In this document: positions 45,117 to 54,821 of the stretch, in pieces | How positions within the stretch are numbered: the stretch's first letter is position 1 | Layout of the letters: every line of letters begins with the position of its first letter | From: Enterovibrio qingdaonensis | Lineage (GTDB): Bacteria; Pseudomonadota; Gammaproteobacteria; Enterobacterales; Vibrionaceae | NCBI RefSeq assembly: GCF_028683135.1 | Contig: NZ_JAJUBB010000017.1 | Location: 1-64,000 of the forward strand | Direction: 5' to 3' | DNA length: 64,000 bases | Position numbers and translations under genes: made by a program | The notes under the pieces: generated by a model | What the model was told of the DNA's origin: nothing | What the model saw: the letters and a program-made list of their open reading frames with translations, nothing else | Database searches by the model: none

Positions 45117-47038
45117 TAAGCATAATAGTCGACACGATCCTTTGATGTATTGACGTAAAGCTCACGATTGATAGTTGAACTTTCAATCTCATGATCCCCA
45201 TCGCCTCGACCAAAGCGAGATGTACCATCCTGACCGCCCTGGCCACTTTGATTATCACCTTGTTGGGACTGTTGGCCTGCAAATGCCTGCCTACCACCCG
45301 CATCTTGCTGCTGAACCGAAGATTGCGCTAACTGAAGGCCTTGCTGCTGCATCATTTCACGCAGTCTTGGTAGCGTTTGTTCTACCATGTCTCGTGCGGC
45401 TTGATTGGCAACCGTAAACTGTACCGAGGCCTGATCTTGGTTCATCGACAGCTTAATTTGCATGCGACCAAGCTCCGGCGGATCTAAGCGGATATCCACG
45501 TGCTTTAAGTTTTTCGACATCATCATGTTAACGCGCTCTTGCAATGCAGTGGCAGCATCATCAGTCTGGTTTTGACTTAATTGCAGCGGTGTTTGAACAA
45601 CGGTGTTGTCTAATCGTGCCGCCGTCGTCGAACCTTGGTTGCCAAAACTGGTCGCTAGCTGTTGCGCCAAATGCTCGGCTTTCACCTCAGGTTTGGTCTG
45701 AGTGGCTTCCGTCATCTGCAAGGCTGTCGCTGCATCAAGTGCAGCACTACTTGCGGCTGCTTGTGGCTCACCATTACTCACCATTGCGGCGGGAGTCCAA
45801 GGGATCGCTGCGAACGCAGAAGCAGGGGTTTGCTGCTGTAACTGAGGATTAACCGCAGCTTGAACTGCTGACGCCGCTTGCGTTAAACCGTTCTGAGCAT
45901 GTGCCAACGTAGCCGGGTTTTTCATGTGACTTTCGCTGGCTTCAATATCATCAGAAACCACAGAATTTGCTGCTTGCGCGGCTATTTGTGCGCGTAGCAA
46001 AGCGTCTTGTTGAGGCTTAGTAAGTACCTCTGCACCTGATTTCGCGACCATTTCAGTTTCAATGGGATCGGATACATTCGCTGTTTGCGCCGTCGCAGTC
46101 TGGCTCAATGCATTGCTTGCTTGCAGTGCCCCTGCCATGGTTTCAGCACTTAACTCAGGTGCCACGTGTTCATTGGCTGTATCTGTCATCTGCGAACGAA
46201 GCGCACTTTCAGGCAACGGCGTATCTAGCTCCGTTTGATTGCTTTGCGCTGGCAGTGCTTGTTCTTCCGACGCACGTTTTGCAATCATTTCCAATTCTGT
46301 GGTCGACAATGCGTCAACATCAATGCCTTCGCTCGCAAGAACAGCTTTTACATCTTCAACAGATAGCACCTTCGTATCTGTCGTTGCTCCCTTAACGTCG
46401 CTTAGCATTGCAGCGATAGGCAACCGGTCAGTCGTGATCTTTTCGGCACTTTCCAGTTCAACTCGCATGTTTTCCGCATCATTCAACGGCAAAGTTTTGC
46501 CGACTGGTGCCAAGGTTATGATGCTTTGATCAGCGCGAGAGGATTCTGTGCCTTTTTCGCTCTGAGGCTTGAGCACGCTGTTTGCTTCATTAAGCCTTTG
46601 AAGCCAGGCTTCGCCGTCTTGTTTAGCGGTGAGTGGTTTCTCCGTTGCCTCTGTATCAACATCCACATCAGCACTCTTTAGCGATAAGGCGATCTCTTCT
46701 GATACAGCCACATCACCTTGTTTTACGTTTTGAGATACAGTTTCATCACTGTCAATTTCTTCGCCTTCAGGTGCCAAGTTTTCGACGTCTTTTCCTTCCG
46801 TCTCACCGACACCGCTCGCCAGCAATTCATTCAATGCAGCTTCACTTTCTACGCCATCGATGGCAATGTCTTGCTTGCCCTCAGAGGCCTCAGTATCACC
46901 AGAAACAAACTGCGCCAGCTGGGCAAAGAAACCTTCGCCTTCCATTTCAGTAACATCCTGAGAAACTGCACCTTTGGCTTCGCCAACGGCAGCTTTGTTA
47001 TTGGAGATACCGGAGAGTATGAAACTGGTTTGATTCAT
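45116..47038 (-). CDS. fliK: Flagellar hook-length control protein FliK
   Basis: Secreted molecular ruler of 640 residues that triggers the FlhB switch. The first 480 residues are low complexity, rich in Ala, Glu, Thr and Gln. The C-terminal domain (about 490-575) has HVDIRLDPPELGRMQIKLSM and VANQAARDMVEQTLPRLREMM, followed by a Gln/Gly-rich tail. First gene of fliKLMNOPQR-flhB, with a sigma-54 type promoter upstream. Confidence 0.94.
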   Translation of the reverse strand: MNQTSFILSGISNNKAAVGEAKGAVSQDVTEMEGEGFFAQLAQFVSGDTEASEGKQDIAIDGVESEAALNELLASGVGETEGKDVENLAPEGEEIDSDETVSQNVKQGDVAVSEEIALSLKSADVDVDTEATEKPLTAKQDGEAWLQRLNEANSVLKPQSEKGTESSRADQSIITLAPVGKTLPLNDAENMRVELESAEKITTDRLPIAAMLSDVKGATTDTKVLSVEDVKAVLASEGIDVDALSTTELEMIAKRASEEQALPAQSNQTELDTPLPESALRSQMTDTANEHVAPELSAETMAGALQASNALSQTATAQTANVSDPIETEMVAKSGAEVLTKPQQDALLRAQIAAQAANSVVSDDIEASESHMKNPATLAHAQNGLTQAASAVQAAVNPQLQQQTPASAFAAIPWTPAAMVSNGEPQAAASSAALDAATALQMTEATQTKPEVKAEHLAQQLATSFGNQGSTTAARLDNTVVQTPLQLSQNQTDDAATALQERVNMMMSKNLKHVDIRLDPPELGRMQIKLSMNQDQASVQFTVANQAARDMVEQTLPRLREMMQQQGLQLAQSSVQQQDAGGRQAFAGQQSQQGDNQSGQGGQDGTSRFGRGDGDHEIESSTINRELYVNTSKDRVDYYA

Positions 47039-47109
47039 AGTGATCCTGCTTCGAATACTTTGTCGTTTCTGGGTAGGTAGGCATCGCTACCTGCGCGTTA
47101 CAAAGTGTG

Positions 47110-47127
47110 AAGCAATTATCAGGCCAA
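47110..47127 (-). promoter_or_regulatory. Sigma-54 type promoter of the fliK operon
   Basis: TTGGCCTGATAATTGCTT on the minus strand; GG-N10-GC spacing is exact. It is 72 bases before the fliK ATG and begins two bases from the left arm of the palindromic element. Confidence 0.75.
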
Positions 47128-47128
47128 A

Positions 47129-47269
47129 CTAGGGTCTTTTTATCTTTGGTGGCTAAATTTTGTTCTCGCGAAAAGCGTTTTAGGCGCGGCGAGGTGTGTG
47201 CCGCCTAGTTATTCTACGCAAATACACCTCAACAAAGCATAATCTTCACCAAAGATAAACAGACCCTAG
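47129..47269. repeat. 141-bp imperfect palindromic element between fliJ and fliK
   Basis: Terminal inverted repeats of 23 bases (47129-47151 and 47247-47269) differ at one position. The outer ends read CTAGGGTC and GACCCTAG. The centre holds a second hairpin (TAGGCG...CGCCTA around 47173-47205). The right arm includes the TAG stop of fliJ (47266-47268). No transposase gene is present and no clear target duplication is visible. It resembles an intergenic palindromic repeat unit or MITE; I saw no second copy in the window. Confidence 0.8.
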
Positions 47270-47715
47270 AATTGTTCACGTTTTTGGCGGGAAAAACTTA
47301 ACATAGCGAACTCGTCCATCTGCTTTTGCTCTAGACGTTCAGCCCGCATTCTCGCTTCCTTTTCGCGTTTCTCGATAAGCCACTCTAATGAGCGTGTATG
47401 CTGGCGACATTGCATCCAATGCTCTCGGCAACGTTCGACATTTTCCTCAAACTCTATTGCCGCTTGGCGTTGTCTTGCCAGCGTTTCATCTAGCTGAACA
47501 ATAAATCGATTGAGGTGACCGTAGCTACTTGCACTTAATCCCGCCTGCCCGCGATCTGACATTTGACGAAAGTAATCAAGACGATACTGCTCAATTTGCT
47601 CAACTTGAATGTAGTAGCCTTGAAGCTCTTGTTGAGCGGCAACCAGTGCCACATGCGCTTTGTGTTCTGTGTCTTTCGCTTGGTCGAGTAGCAAGTTCAT
47701 CGCGTTATTAGACAT
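47266..47715 (-). CDS. fliJ: Flagellar export chaperone FliJ
   Basis: Coiled-coil protein of 149 residues that links the FliI ATPase to FlhA. It is almost wholly helical with many charged residues (about 7-140). The assignment depends on its helical nature and position directly after fliI (7-base gap). Its stop codon TAG is part of the right arm of the palindromic element, so the element may have altered the original C-terminus. Confidence 0.92.
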   Translation of the reverse strand: MSNNAMNLLLDQAKDTEHKAHVALVAAQQELQGYYIQVEQIEQYRLDYFRQMSDRGQAGLSASSYGHLNRFIVQLDETLARQRQAAIEFEENVERCREHWMQCRQHTRSLEWLIEKREKEARMRAERLEQKQMDEFAMLSFSRQKREQF

Positions 47716-47722
47716 GGTTCAC

Positions 47723-49039
47723 CTATTGCAGCGTTGAACGGAGCATATTGACACACATCCCATAGGGCACAACCTCTTTCATGCCTTGCTGCAGATAGCC
47801 ATCAATACGTGGTTTCAAGGTGAAAGCCTGATCAATCGATTGGTCAGTACCAGGTTTATACGCGCCAATCGACACCAAATCCTGGTTTTTTCGACAGACG
47901 GAGAGAATTTGCCGCACAGCCCGAGACATCAACATGTGTTCATCATCCACAATGTTTGGCATTACACGACTCACTGAACGCTCAACATCAATGGCAGGGT
48001 AATGCCCTGCGTCCGCCATTTCGCGGGATAAAACGATGTGACCGTCTAAAATTGCACGCGCAGCATCAGCGATAGGGTCTTGCAGATCATCGCCTTCGGT
48101 TAACACGGTAAAAAAGGCCGTGATAGAGCCTTGCCCTTCTGCGCCATTGCCCGCACGCTCAACCAATGCTGGGAGCTTCGCAAACACTGACGGCGGATAA
48201 CCTTTGGTCGCTGGGGGCTCACCTACTGACAATGCAATCTCACGCTGAGCTTGTGCAAAACGCGTCAGTGAGTCCATCAAAAGCAGAACATCTAGCCCTT
48301 GGTCGCGGAAAAACTCCGCGATAGTCAAAGCAGTCTGACATCCCTTAAGGCGCATCAATGGTGAAGCATCTGCAGGTGCAGCAATGACTACAGAGCGCGC
48401 GCGCCCTTCCTTACCAAGGATCTCATCAATGAATTCTTTAACTTCTCGACCACGTTCACCAATCAGGCCAACGACAACAACCTGAGCGGTTGTGCCGCGC
48501 GTCATCATACCGAGCGTGACAGATTTACCGACACCCGAGCCCGCAAACAACCCAATACGTTGTCCTTTTCCTACCGTCAGCAATCCATTAATGGCTTTAA
48601 TGCCGACATCCAATGGGGTATCGATAGGTTTCCGGGAAAGTGGGTTAATTGCAGCTGGCGTAAAGGAGGCTGTCTGTCCGGTGAAAATGTCACCCATGCC
48701 ATCTAACGGGTTACCTACGCCATCAATTACGCGACCAAGAAGTTCAAGTCCAACGGGAACACCTTGCTCACCCGATAGCGGCGTTACGCGCGCGCCTGGC
48801 AACACACCCGATATTTGCTCACTCGGCATGAGATAAAGCGTTTCACCCGAGAAACCAACGACTTCTGCTTCAATACTGCCGCTGAGTGTTTCCACTTTGC
48901 ACAAGCTACCAATGGGAGCTCGGCAACCAATGGCTTCTAAGGTCAATCCGACAACGCGAACGAGTTTACCCGACGCAACAGGCCGAACACTCAGGTTCTC
49001 TGTGGAGAGCGAATTCAATCTCTCAGACAGGCTGGCCAT
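47723..49039 (-). CDS. fliI: Flagellum-specific ATPase FliI
   Basis: Hexameric ATPase of the export apparatus, 438 residues, related to F1 beta subunits. Walker A GSGVGKS is at 167-173, with the family block [15 protein letters not shown] and Walker [18 protein letters not shown]. It overlaps fliH by 17 bases. Confidence 0.97.
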   Translation of the reverse strand: MASLSERLNSLSTENLSVRPVASGKLVRVVGLTLEAIGCRAPIGSLCKVETLSGSIEAEVVGFSGETLYLMPSEQISGVLPGARVTPLSGEQGVPVGLELLGRVIDGVGNPLDGMGDIFTGQTASFTPAAINPLSRKPIDTPLDVGIKAINGLLTVGKGQRIGLFAGSGVGKSVTLGMMTRGTTAQVVVVGLIGERGREVKEFIDEILGKEGRARSVVIAAPADASPLMRLKGCQTALTIAEFFRDQGLDVLLLMDSLTRFAQAQREIALSVGEPPATKGYPPSVFAKLPALVERAGNGAEGQGSITAFFTVLTEGDDLQDPIADAARAILDGHIVLSREMADAGHYPAIDVERSVSRVMPNIVDDEHMLMSRAVRQILSVCRKNQDLVSIGAYKPGTDQSIDQAFTLKPRIDGYLQQGMKEVVPYGMCVNMLRSTLQ

Positions 49040-50042
49040 TTTCGCCTTCTACATTGTGCACGTCAGAAATGTCGGATGTTTCAGAAAGATCATCGCCTGT
49101 AGAATTGATGTCCTGTTGCGAGGTGTCGCTGCCGGAAGACGAATCTTCAGGTACAGATTGATCGACGCTAACCATCTCGTCAGTCACCACCTTATCAGGC
49201 CCCAATAACACATCGGCACCCGTTTCATCTTCTGCCAGTTCCGGCTCTCGACTTAGGTTTTGGCCTGCAAAACGGCTTAATGCTTGAGAAATGCGGTCTT
49301 CAATACGATAGTCCACAATGGAGTCACCGCAAGCGACTTGAATATCCCCACGATTGAGAGACGGTTCGGCAATCAAGCGCCATTCGCGATCACGCAGCGA
49401 TTCCACACTGTGTGCAGACGTGACAACCTCCATATCATCTGGGTGCAAGTAAATCGTCACCTGACGCCCCGCCATCGGCAAGGCATTTACCGCTTCACGC
49501 AGGGTATTGAGGATCACTTGTGCGTTCGTCATCACTTCCGTTTGAATGACCGACTTGGCAAGGTGCATCGCCAGTTCAACCACTTGTTGTTGAACTTGAT
49601 GATCAATTTGGTGGATAGGGAAAGCGAGCTTGGTTAGCATCACATCTAGGTGACGGCAACGCTCTTCAACAAGTTGCTGACCGTCAGCCAAGCCTTGTTC
49701 AAAGCCTTCTGCTTTGCCGGCTTCAAGGCCTTCAATTTTGCCTTGTTCCAGTCCCGATGTTTTGCCTTCGTCAAAACCCGCTTCACGCCCTTCTTCATGC
49801 CCTTCTTCGTATGCCGACTGCCGAATTTCTTCAAGCACCTCGGCCGTCAGCATGGAAAGATCTAACTCAGGCTCAACGTCTGGCTCTTCTAGCTCAGGGG
49901 GCTCCCAACTCGGATCATAGTTGAGTGCTGTGTCTTTTGGCTGGGGTTTGCCCGCAGCGTAACTCGGTATTTCCCAACGTTCGAGAACATCTTCAGGTTG
50001 TTCGCTGGTTCGGATATAACCGCGTCGACGGTCAAGGCTCAT
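49023..50042 (-). CDS. fliH: Flagellar export ATPase regulator FliH
   Basis: Stator-like regulator of FliI, 339 residues. The N-terminal part starts [12 protein letters not shown], where FliH binds the C ring. A G-x3-G repeat helix lies at about 79-121 ([15 protein letters not shown]...). The C-terminal domain resembles the ATP synthase b/delta subunits. A Ser/Asp/Glu-rich tail of about 80 residues beyond the conserved domain (starting near residue 258) makes it longer than the E. coli protein (about 230). Confidence 0.93.
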   Translation of the reverse strand: MSLDRRRGYIRTSEQPEDVLERWEIPSYAAGKPQPKDTALNYDPSWEPPELEEPDVEPELDLSMLTAEVLEEIRQSAYEEGHEEGREAGFDEGKTSGLEQGKIEGLEAGKAEGFEQGLADGQQLVEERCRHLDVMLTKLAFPIHQIDHQVQQQVVELAMHLAKSVIQTEVMTNAQVILNTLREAVNALPMAGRQVTIYLHPDDMEVVTSAHSVESLRDREWRLIAEPSLNRGDIQVACGDSIVDYRIEDRISQALSRFAGQNLSREPELAEDETGADVLLGPDKVVTDEMVSVDQSVPEDSSSGSDTSQQDINSTGDDLSETSDISDVHNVEGENGQPV

Positions 50043-50088
50043 GCTGCTACCTTCAACATTATTACTGCGGGTTTACGCTCTGCCATGG

Positions 50089-51129
50089 TTAGAGGAACTC
50101 GTCCGCACCACCGCTGCTCAACATGATCTCGCCAGCATCGGCTAGGCGTCGAGCAACAGATAGAATCTCTTTCTGCGCAGCTTCCACATCGGAAACGCGA
50201 ATTGGCCCCATGGCATCCAAGTCGTCTTGCAACATTTCTGCGGCACGCTTGGACATGTTTCTGAAAATCTTGTCTCGCAGTCCATCCTCTGCACCTTTGA
50301 GTGCCTTTTGAAGTGCTTCTTGAGGAACATCTTTGAGGATCGCTTGGATACCGCGGTCGTCCACTTCTGCCAAGTTGTCGAACACGAACATAAGATCCTG
50401 GATTTGCGAGGCCATCTCTTCGTCGTTTTGGCCAATTTGCTCCATTAATGCCGATTCCAACGCATTGTCCATGTAGTTCATGATATCGGCTGCAGCCTTC
50501 AAGCCGCCAATCTTGGCCGCTTGCGCACCCGCTTGACCCGCAAACTGTTTCTCCATGATCTCATTCAACTCATGCAATGCCGCAGGTTGAACTTCTTCAA
50601 GGTTAGCAATACGCATCACCAAATCGAGCGCATCACGCTCTGCAAATTGCGTCAGAATTTCGGCGGACTGCTCTGGTTCCAAGTAAGACAATACAATGGT
50701 TTGAATCTGAGGGTGCTCGTTGATGATAATCGACGCTACCTGACGAGGATCCATCCACTTCAGTGAATCCAGACCTTTTGAGCCGCTACCCAACAAGATT
50801 TGGTCAACAAGGTTTGTCGCTTTATCTTCACCAAGTGCCGCAATAAGCGCATTTCGGACAAAGTCTTCACTGCCCATACCAATGGCCGTGAATTTCTGAA
50901 TATCTTCAAGAAAACCGCGATGGACAGCTGCCACTTTTTCTTGGTTCAAATCTGCCATCTGTGTCATTGCACCACCCACCTTTTGAACCTGCTTAGGCTC
51001 TAAGTGGCGAATAATGCTCGCAGCATCTTGCTCGGTTAAGCTGAGCAACAGAATCGCAGCTTTATCAATACCCGACAGTTGGCTGATATCGTATTCAGCA
51101 CCTGATTTATTGTCGTCGTCTTTAGCCAT
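50089..51129 (-). CDS. fliG: Flagellar motor switch protein FliG
   Basis: C-ring rotor protein that interacts with the stator, 346 residues from the ATG at 51129. A GTG two codons upstream is the alternative. The N-terminal domain (KAAILLLSLTEQDAASIIRHLEP) binds FliF, the middle domain has the EHPQ motif (NEHPQIQTIVLSYLEP), and the charged C-terminal torque helix includes DDRGIQAILKDVPQEALQKALKG. It overlaps fliF by eight bases. Confidence 0.95.
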   Translation of the reverse strand: MAKDDDNKSGAEYDISQLSGIDKAAILLLSLTEQDAASIIRHLEPKQVQKVGGAMTQMADLNQEKVAAVHRGFLEDIQKFTAIGMGSEDFVRNALIAALGEDKATNLVDQILLGSGSKGLDSLKWMDPRQVASIIINEHPQIQTIVLSYLEPEQSAEILTQFAERDALDLVMRIANLEEVQPAALHELNEIMEKQFAGQAGAQAAKIGGLKAAADIMNYMDNALESALMEQIGQNDEEMASQIQDLMFVFDNLAEVDDRGIQAILKDVPQEALQKALKGAEDGLRDKIFRNMSKRAAEMLQDDLDAMGPIRVSDVEAAQKEILSVARRLADAGEIMLSSGGADEFL

Positions 51130-52885
51130 CTTCACTTACCCAGCTTTTCACTACCTGAGCCGCAAGGTCAGGTTCATTTGCCACCAGTGCACGCACTGCT
51201 TTCAACAAGTCTTCATCTTTATGTAAATCAGGCAGGTTGAGGTTTGAGGAACTCATCGAGAAGTTGCTCGAACCATCCAGTTCCGCACCAATCAGGCCAA
51301 TATCATCGTCAGGGCTAAGCGGTAACCCATCTGGTCCCATCATCTCGCCATTTGGCCCCAACAATGCATCGTCGTCTTTGTTTGGATTGAGCAGTTTCGA
51401 CAATGCGGGCTTGATCAAGGCAAACACCACCACAATGACAACCAAGGCGGCGGCAAGCCAACGCACCCAATCGTTAAAGTTTGGATGTTCCCAAATCGGT
51501 ACTTCGCCGATAGATTCAACTTCTGGCTCTACGAATGCCACCGAAATTACATCAAGGATATCGCCACGCATCTCTGAATAACCCACACCACCGATAAGCA
51601 ATCGGCGAATTTTTTGCAATTCTGCCTCTCCGACTGGCGTTCTTACCATTTCACCAGATTCGGGATTCACCCCAGTGATGTAATCCACAGCAACAGATAC
51701 CGTTTGGCGAGCTACCGTTCCGGTTTGAGCGCGGCGATGGCTGATGGTGGTGTCGAGTTCATAGTTACGGGTCGCTTCTCGGCTTAATGAACCTTTGTCA
51801 CCCGCGCCACCATTTTTCAAATCTTGAATATCTTCTGGAATGGCGGAGTCTACAGGCGGTTGGTTACTTAAGGCTCCAGGCACACCCGCGACATAATCGG
51901 TGTTGTTGTAATTTTCACGCGTGTATTCGCTGCGCGTTGAAGAGGTCGCTGGATCGAAGCGCTTGCGGGTTTCCTCAATCGCGCTGAAGTCCATCGTGAC
52001 ATCAACTTGCGCGGTGTAGTTACCTAGGCCAAGAACGGGGATCAGGATGGAGTCAATTTTTTCACGCAACGCTTGTTCTTGTTTGCGCTCTAACTCGTAT
52101 TCTTTTCGGCGTTGCGACGTCATCGGGTCTTCACTGCCCGAGCTTAATAGTCGTCCGTGTTGATCCGTAACAGTCACACGCGAGGTCTTCAGGCTAGGCA
52201 CTGCTGAAGCGACCATGTCTACGATGGAGTCAACCTCTTCTTGGCCCAATTGGGTGTTACCCCTGACCGTCAAGAAAACCGTCGCAGAGGCCTCTTGATT
52301 GTGACGAACAAAAACACTTTGTTTTGGCATTGCCAGCAACACGCGGGCCTTGCTGACGGCACGAATTTTCTCAATAGCGGCAGCAAGTTGACGCTCGCGA
52401 CTCAGCTTCAATCGTTCACGTTCAAGTTGTTGGGAAACGCCAAAGCCCATGTCTTCGAGAAGGATATCATCACCTTCTTCGCGCGCTGAGTTCAGCCCTG
52501 CACGGCTAAGATTGAGCTTAATGGTTGAGTATTCTTTGACAGGCACGCGAATGGTATTCCCATCAAGCGCGTATTCGATTTTTTGTTGATCTAGGTGGTC
52601 AAGAACCGGGATCAACTCTTCTGTTTCGTATGTGCCCAGTGGACGCATCTCGGGTTCTTGCACCCAGACAAATAACAGCGCAATAAGGGATACACAAATG
52701 GCAACCGCTGCTACTAATATGACCTGACGCGCAATGTCCATGCCGCCCAACACCCCTGAAGATGGCGTAACGTCTCTTTCCATCAAGTCAGGATCGGACA
52801 TCGCACCCCCGCCATCTGAAGCGATAGGCAGAGCCGATGCATTGTCTGCTAAGGCTAATTGCGTGTTATCAGTGTCTTCTGCCAC
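51122..52885 (-). CDS. fliF: Flagellar MS-ring protein FliF
   Basis: MS-ring protein of 587 residues. The first membrane segment is at about 54-75, two ring-building motifs follow (VSKARVLLAMPKQSVFVRHNQEASATVFL near 200), and a second membrane segment lies near residue 455-480 (VRWLAAALVVIVVVFALIKPAL). The C-terminal tail binds FliG. The first 45 residues form an extension before the first helix, as in other polar flagellates. Confidence 0.96.
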   Translation of the reverse strand: MAEDTDNTQLALADNASALPIASDGGGAMSDPDLMERDVTPSSGVLGGMDIARQVILVAAVAICVSLIALLFVWVQEPEMRPLGTYETEELIPVLDHLDQQKIEYALDGNTIRVPVKEYSTIKLNLSRAGLNSAREEGDDILLEDMGFGVSQQLERERLKLSRERQLAAAIEKIRAVSKARVLLAMPKQSVFVRHNQEASATVFLTVRGNTQLGQEEVDSIVDMVASAVPSLKTSRVTVTDQHGRLLSSGSEDPMTSQRRKEYELERKQEQALREKIDSILIPVLGLGNYTAQVDVTMDFSAIEETRKRFDPATSSTRSEYTRENYNNTDYVAGVPGALSNQPPVDSAIPEDIQDLKNGGAGDKGSLSREATRNYELDTTISHRRAQTGTVARQTVSVAVDYITGVNPESGEMVRTPVGEAELQKIRRLLIGGVGYSEMRGDILDVISVAFVEPEVESIGEVPIWEHPNFNDWVRWLAAALVVIVVVFALIKPALSKLLNPNKDDDALLGPNGEMMGPDGLPLSPDDDIGLIGAELDGSSNFSMSSSNLNLPDLHKDEDLLKAVRALVANEPDLAAQVVKSWVSEDG

Positions 52886-52900
52886 GAGCTAGTACCTACA

Positions 52901-53212
52901 TTAAACTGGCATGTTCATTAGTTCTTTGTACGCTTCAACCAGCTTATTACGTGTTTGAATAGTCGCTTCAAAAGCAACGCTGGACTTGTTACGTGCGATC
53001 ATCACATCAGACAAGCTCACACTTCGATCTCCCTGATCAAAACGCGTTTGCAGATCACCTGATGCTTTCTGTAATCCGTTTACTGAGTTGATTGCGCCGG
53101 AAAGGAGTTCACCGAAATCTTGGGACACTTGCTGACCGGTTGCGGTACGCGCTGTGTTTTGCGCCTCCAGTGCCATCGTCTGCATTTCATGCTGCATTGC
53201 ATTAATTTTCAT
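52901..53212 (-). CDS. fliE: Flagellar hook-basal body protein FliE
   Basis: Protein of 103 residues that joins the MS ring to the rod and is the first substrate through the export gate. The C-terminal half has the family pattern FDQGDRSVSLSDVMIARNKSSVAFEATIQTRNKLVEAYKELMNM. First gene of fliEFGHIJ, with a sigma-54 type promoter upstream. Confidence 0.96.
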   Translation of the reverse strand: MKINAMQHEMQTMALEAQNTARTATGQQVSQDFGELLSGAINSVNGLQKASGDLQTRFDQGDRSVSLSDVMIARNKSSVAFEATIQTRNKLVEAYKELMNMPV

Positions 53213-53284
53213 GGGTCGTCCTTACTGTCAAAACTTTGGCAACTCGCACCATTTCTGGCTCTTAGGCTTATCTGGTTACTATTT

Positions 53285-53302
53285 ATGCAATTAGCAAGCC
53301 AA
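53285..53302 (-). promoter_or_regulatory. Sigma-54 type promoter of the fliE operon
   Basis: TTGGCTTGCTAATTGCAT on the minus strand, exact GG-N10-GC spacing and TTGCAT at -12. It is 73 bases before fliE and is probably activated by FlrC. Confidence 0.8.
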
Positions 53303-53358
53303 CAATTATAACGCACTAAGACGATAAAAAGCAGCCTATAACGACGCTCTAGGAAGAA

Positions 53359-53387
53359 GTGATGACTCGATTTATCTGAGTCATCAC
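53359..53387 (-). terminator. Hairpin terminator after flrC
   Basis: Perfect 10-bp stem GTGATGACTC / GAGTCATCAC with a nine-base loop, 31 bases after the flrC stop. The following minus-strand sequence TTCTTCC is only moderately T-rich. Confidence 0.6.
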
Positions 53388-53417
53388 ACAATGCGCCATA
53401 CGTTTAAAGGTGAAAGG

Positions 53418-54821
53418 TTATTGAGGAATATCGATGCCCGCGTCGCGCATTTTGGCAAGCTTGTAGCGCAACGTTCGAGGACTGATCCCTAACCGCTCTG
53501 CCACATCTTTACGTCGCCCTTCACACGCACGGATGGTGTCGAGAATGATTGCAAACTCTTGCTCGCGAAGTTCTCCGCCAAGACTCTCTGATGCTGCCAC
53601 ATTCGAAACTTTCGATGGCATCGCTTGTGGCTGAATTTGTGGCGTCGCAACATCAACATTTGATACCAGTGACTGCAAACTGCCCGCATCTTGCCAATCA
53701 AGACCTTCGAGCAGTATGTCTCCTGCCGCGATAGTCCCTTGCTGGCAAAGGATCAGCGCACGTTGCATCACATTGTCCAATTCACGAACATTACCTGGCC
53801 ATGGATATTGAAGAAGCTTTTGTGAAGCTTGCTCATCAAGCTCAGGCGTTCCATGGCCCATTTTACTGCAATGACGCTGAAGTAAATGTTTCGCTAACGG
53901 GATGATATCTCCAGGTCTTTCGCACAGTGGCAACCAAGAGATTGGGAAAACGTTGAGACGGTAATAGAGATCTTCTCGGAAGTTGCCTTCCTCGACATAC
54001 TGGCGAAGATCGCGGTTACTGGTTGCCAATACACGAACATCTAACTTAATGCTCTTGCGGCTGCCCAAACGTTCAACTTCCCGCTCTTGGAGCACGCGAA
54101 GTAATTTCGCTTGCAGCGATAAATCCATCTCACTGATTTCATCGAGAAGAATGGTGCCGCCCTGCGCTTGTTCAAACTTACCAGGACACGCTTGTACCGC
54201 CCCTGTGAATGCCCCTTTCTCGTAACCAAAAAGTGTAGCTTCGAGCATGTTTTCGGGAATGGCGGCGCAGTTGATTGCGATAAACGGGCCATCTACACGG
54301 AGAGACTGGCGGTGAATGTGTCGAGCCATGACTTCTTTACCTGAGCCACTTGGCCCCAAAATCATGACGTTAGCATCCGTTTTCGCCACTTTGTCTGCAA
54401 GCGCAATCAGAGCATGACTTTTAGGATCAGCAACAATGGCATCAGTGTTTTCCGTTTTAACCGGCGCATAGCGGCTGATCATATTAAGTAAAACTTCTGG
54501 CGCGAATGGCTTAGCCATGTAATCCACTGCGCCTTCTTTCATTGCTGCAACTGCATCTTGAATGTTCGCGTACGCGGTCATCAAAAGCACAGGTAACTTA
54601 GGATAATTTAGTTTTAGGTTTCTTAGCAGCCCCAAGCCGTCCATGCCTGCCATCTGAACATCAGAAACGACAATGTCGACTGATTCATTCTTCAAGATAA
54701 GCAATGCTTGTTCAGCACTGTCTGCTTCCACCCATTGGTAACCCGCCAATGCCAGAGTGTCGACTAACGCTTCGCGCAAGCCTTCATCATCTTCAACAAT
54801 CAATACTTTGCTCTGGTTCAT
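53418..54821 (-). CDS. flrC: Sigma-54-dependent flagellar response regulator FlrC
   Basis: Activator of class III flagellar genes, 467 residues. The receiver domain has Asp54 in VSDVQMAGMDG, the AAA+ domain has Walker A GPSGSGKE and the sigma-54 contact motif GAFTGA, and the C-terminal Fis-type helix-turn-helix is RRKDVAERLGISPRTLRYKLAKM. It is phosphorylated by FlrB; it shares one base with flrB (TAATG). Confidence 0.96.
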   Translation of the reverse strand: MNQSKVLIVEDDEGLREALVDTLALAGYQWVEADSAEQALLILKNESVDIVVSDVQMAGMDGLGLLRNLKLNYPKLPVLLMTAYANIQDAVAAMKEGAVDYMAKPFAPEVLLNMISRYAPVKTENTDAIVADPKSHALIALADKVAKTDANVMILGPSGSGKEVMARHIHRQSLRVDGPFIAINCAAIPENMLEATLFGYEKGAFTGAVQACPGKFEQAQGGTILLDEISEMDLSLQAKLLRVLQEREVERLGSRKSIKLDVRVLATSNRDLRQYVEEGNFREDLYYRLNVFPISWLPLCERPGDIIPLAKHLLQRHCSKMGHGTPELDEQASQKLLQYPWPGNVRELDNVMQRALILCQQGTIAAGDILLEGLDWQDAGSLQSLVSNVDVATPQIQPQAMPSKVSNVAASESLGGELREQEFAIILDTIRACEGRRKDVAERLGISPRTLRYKLAKMRDAGIDIPQ

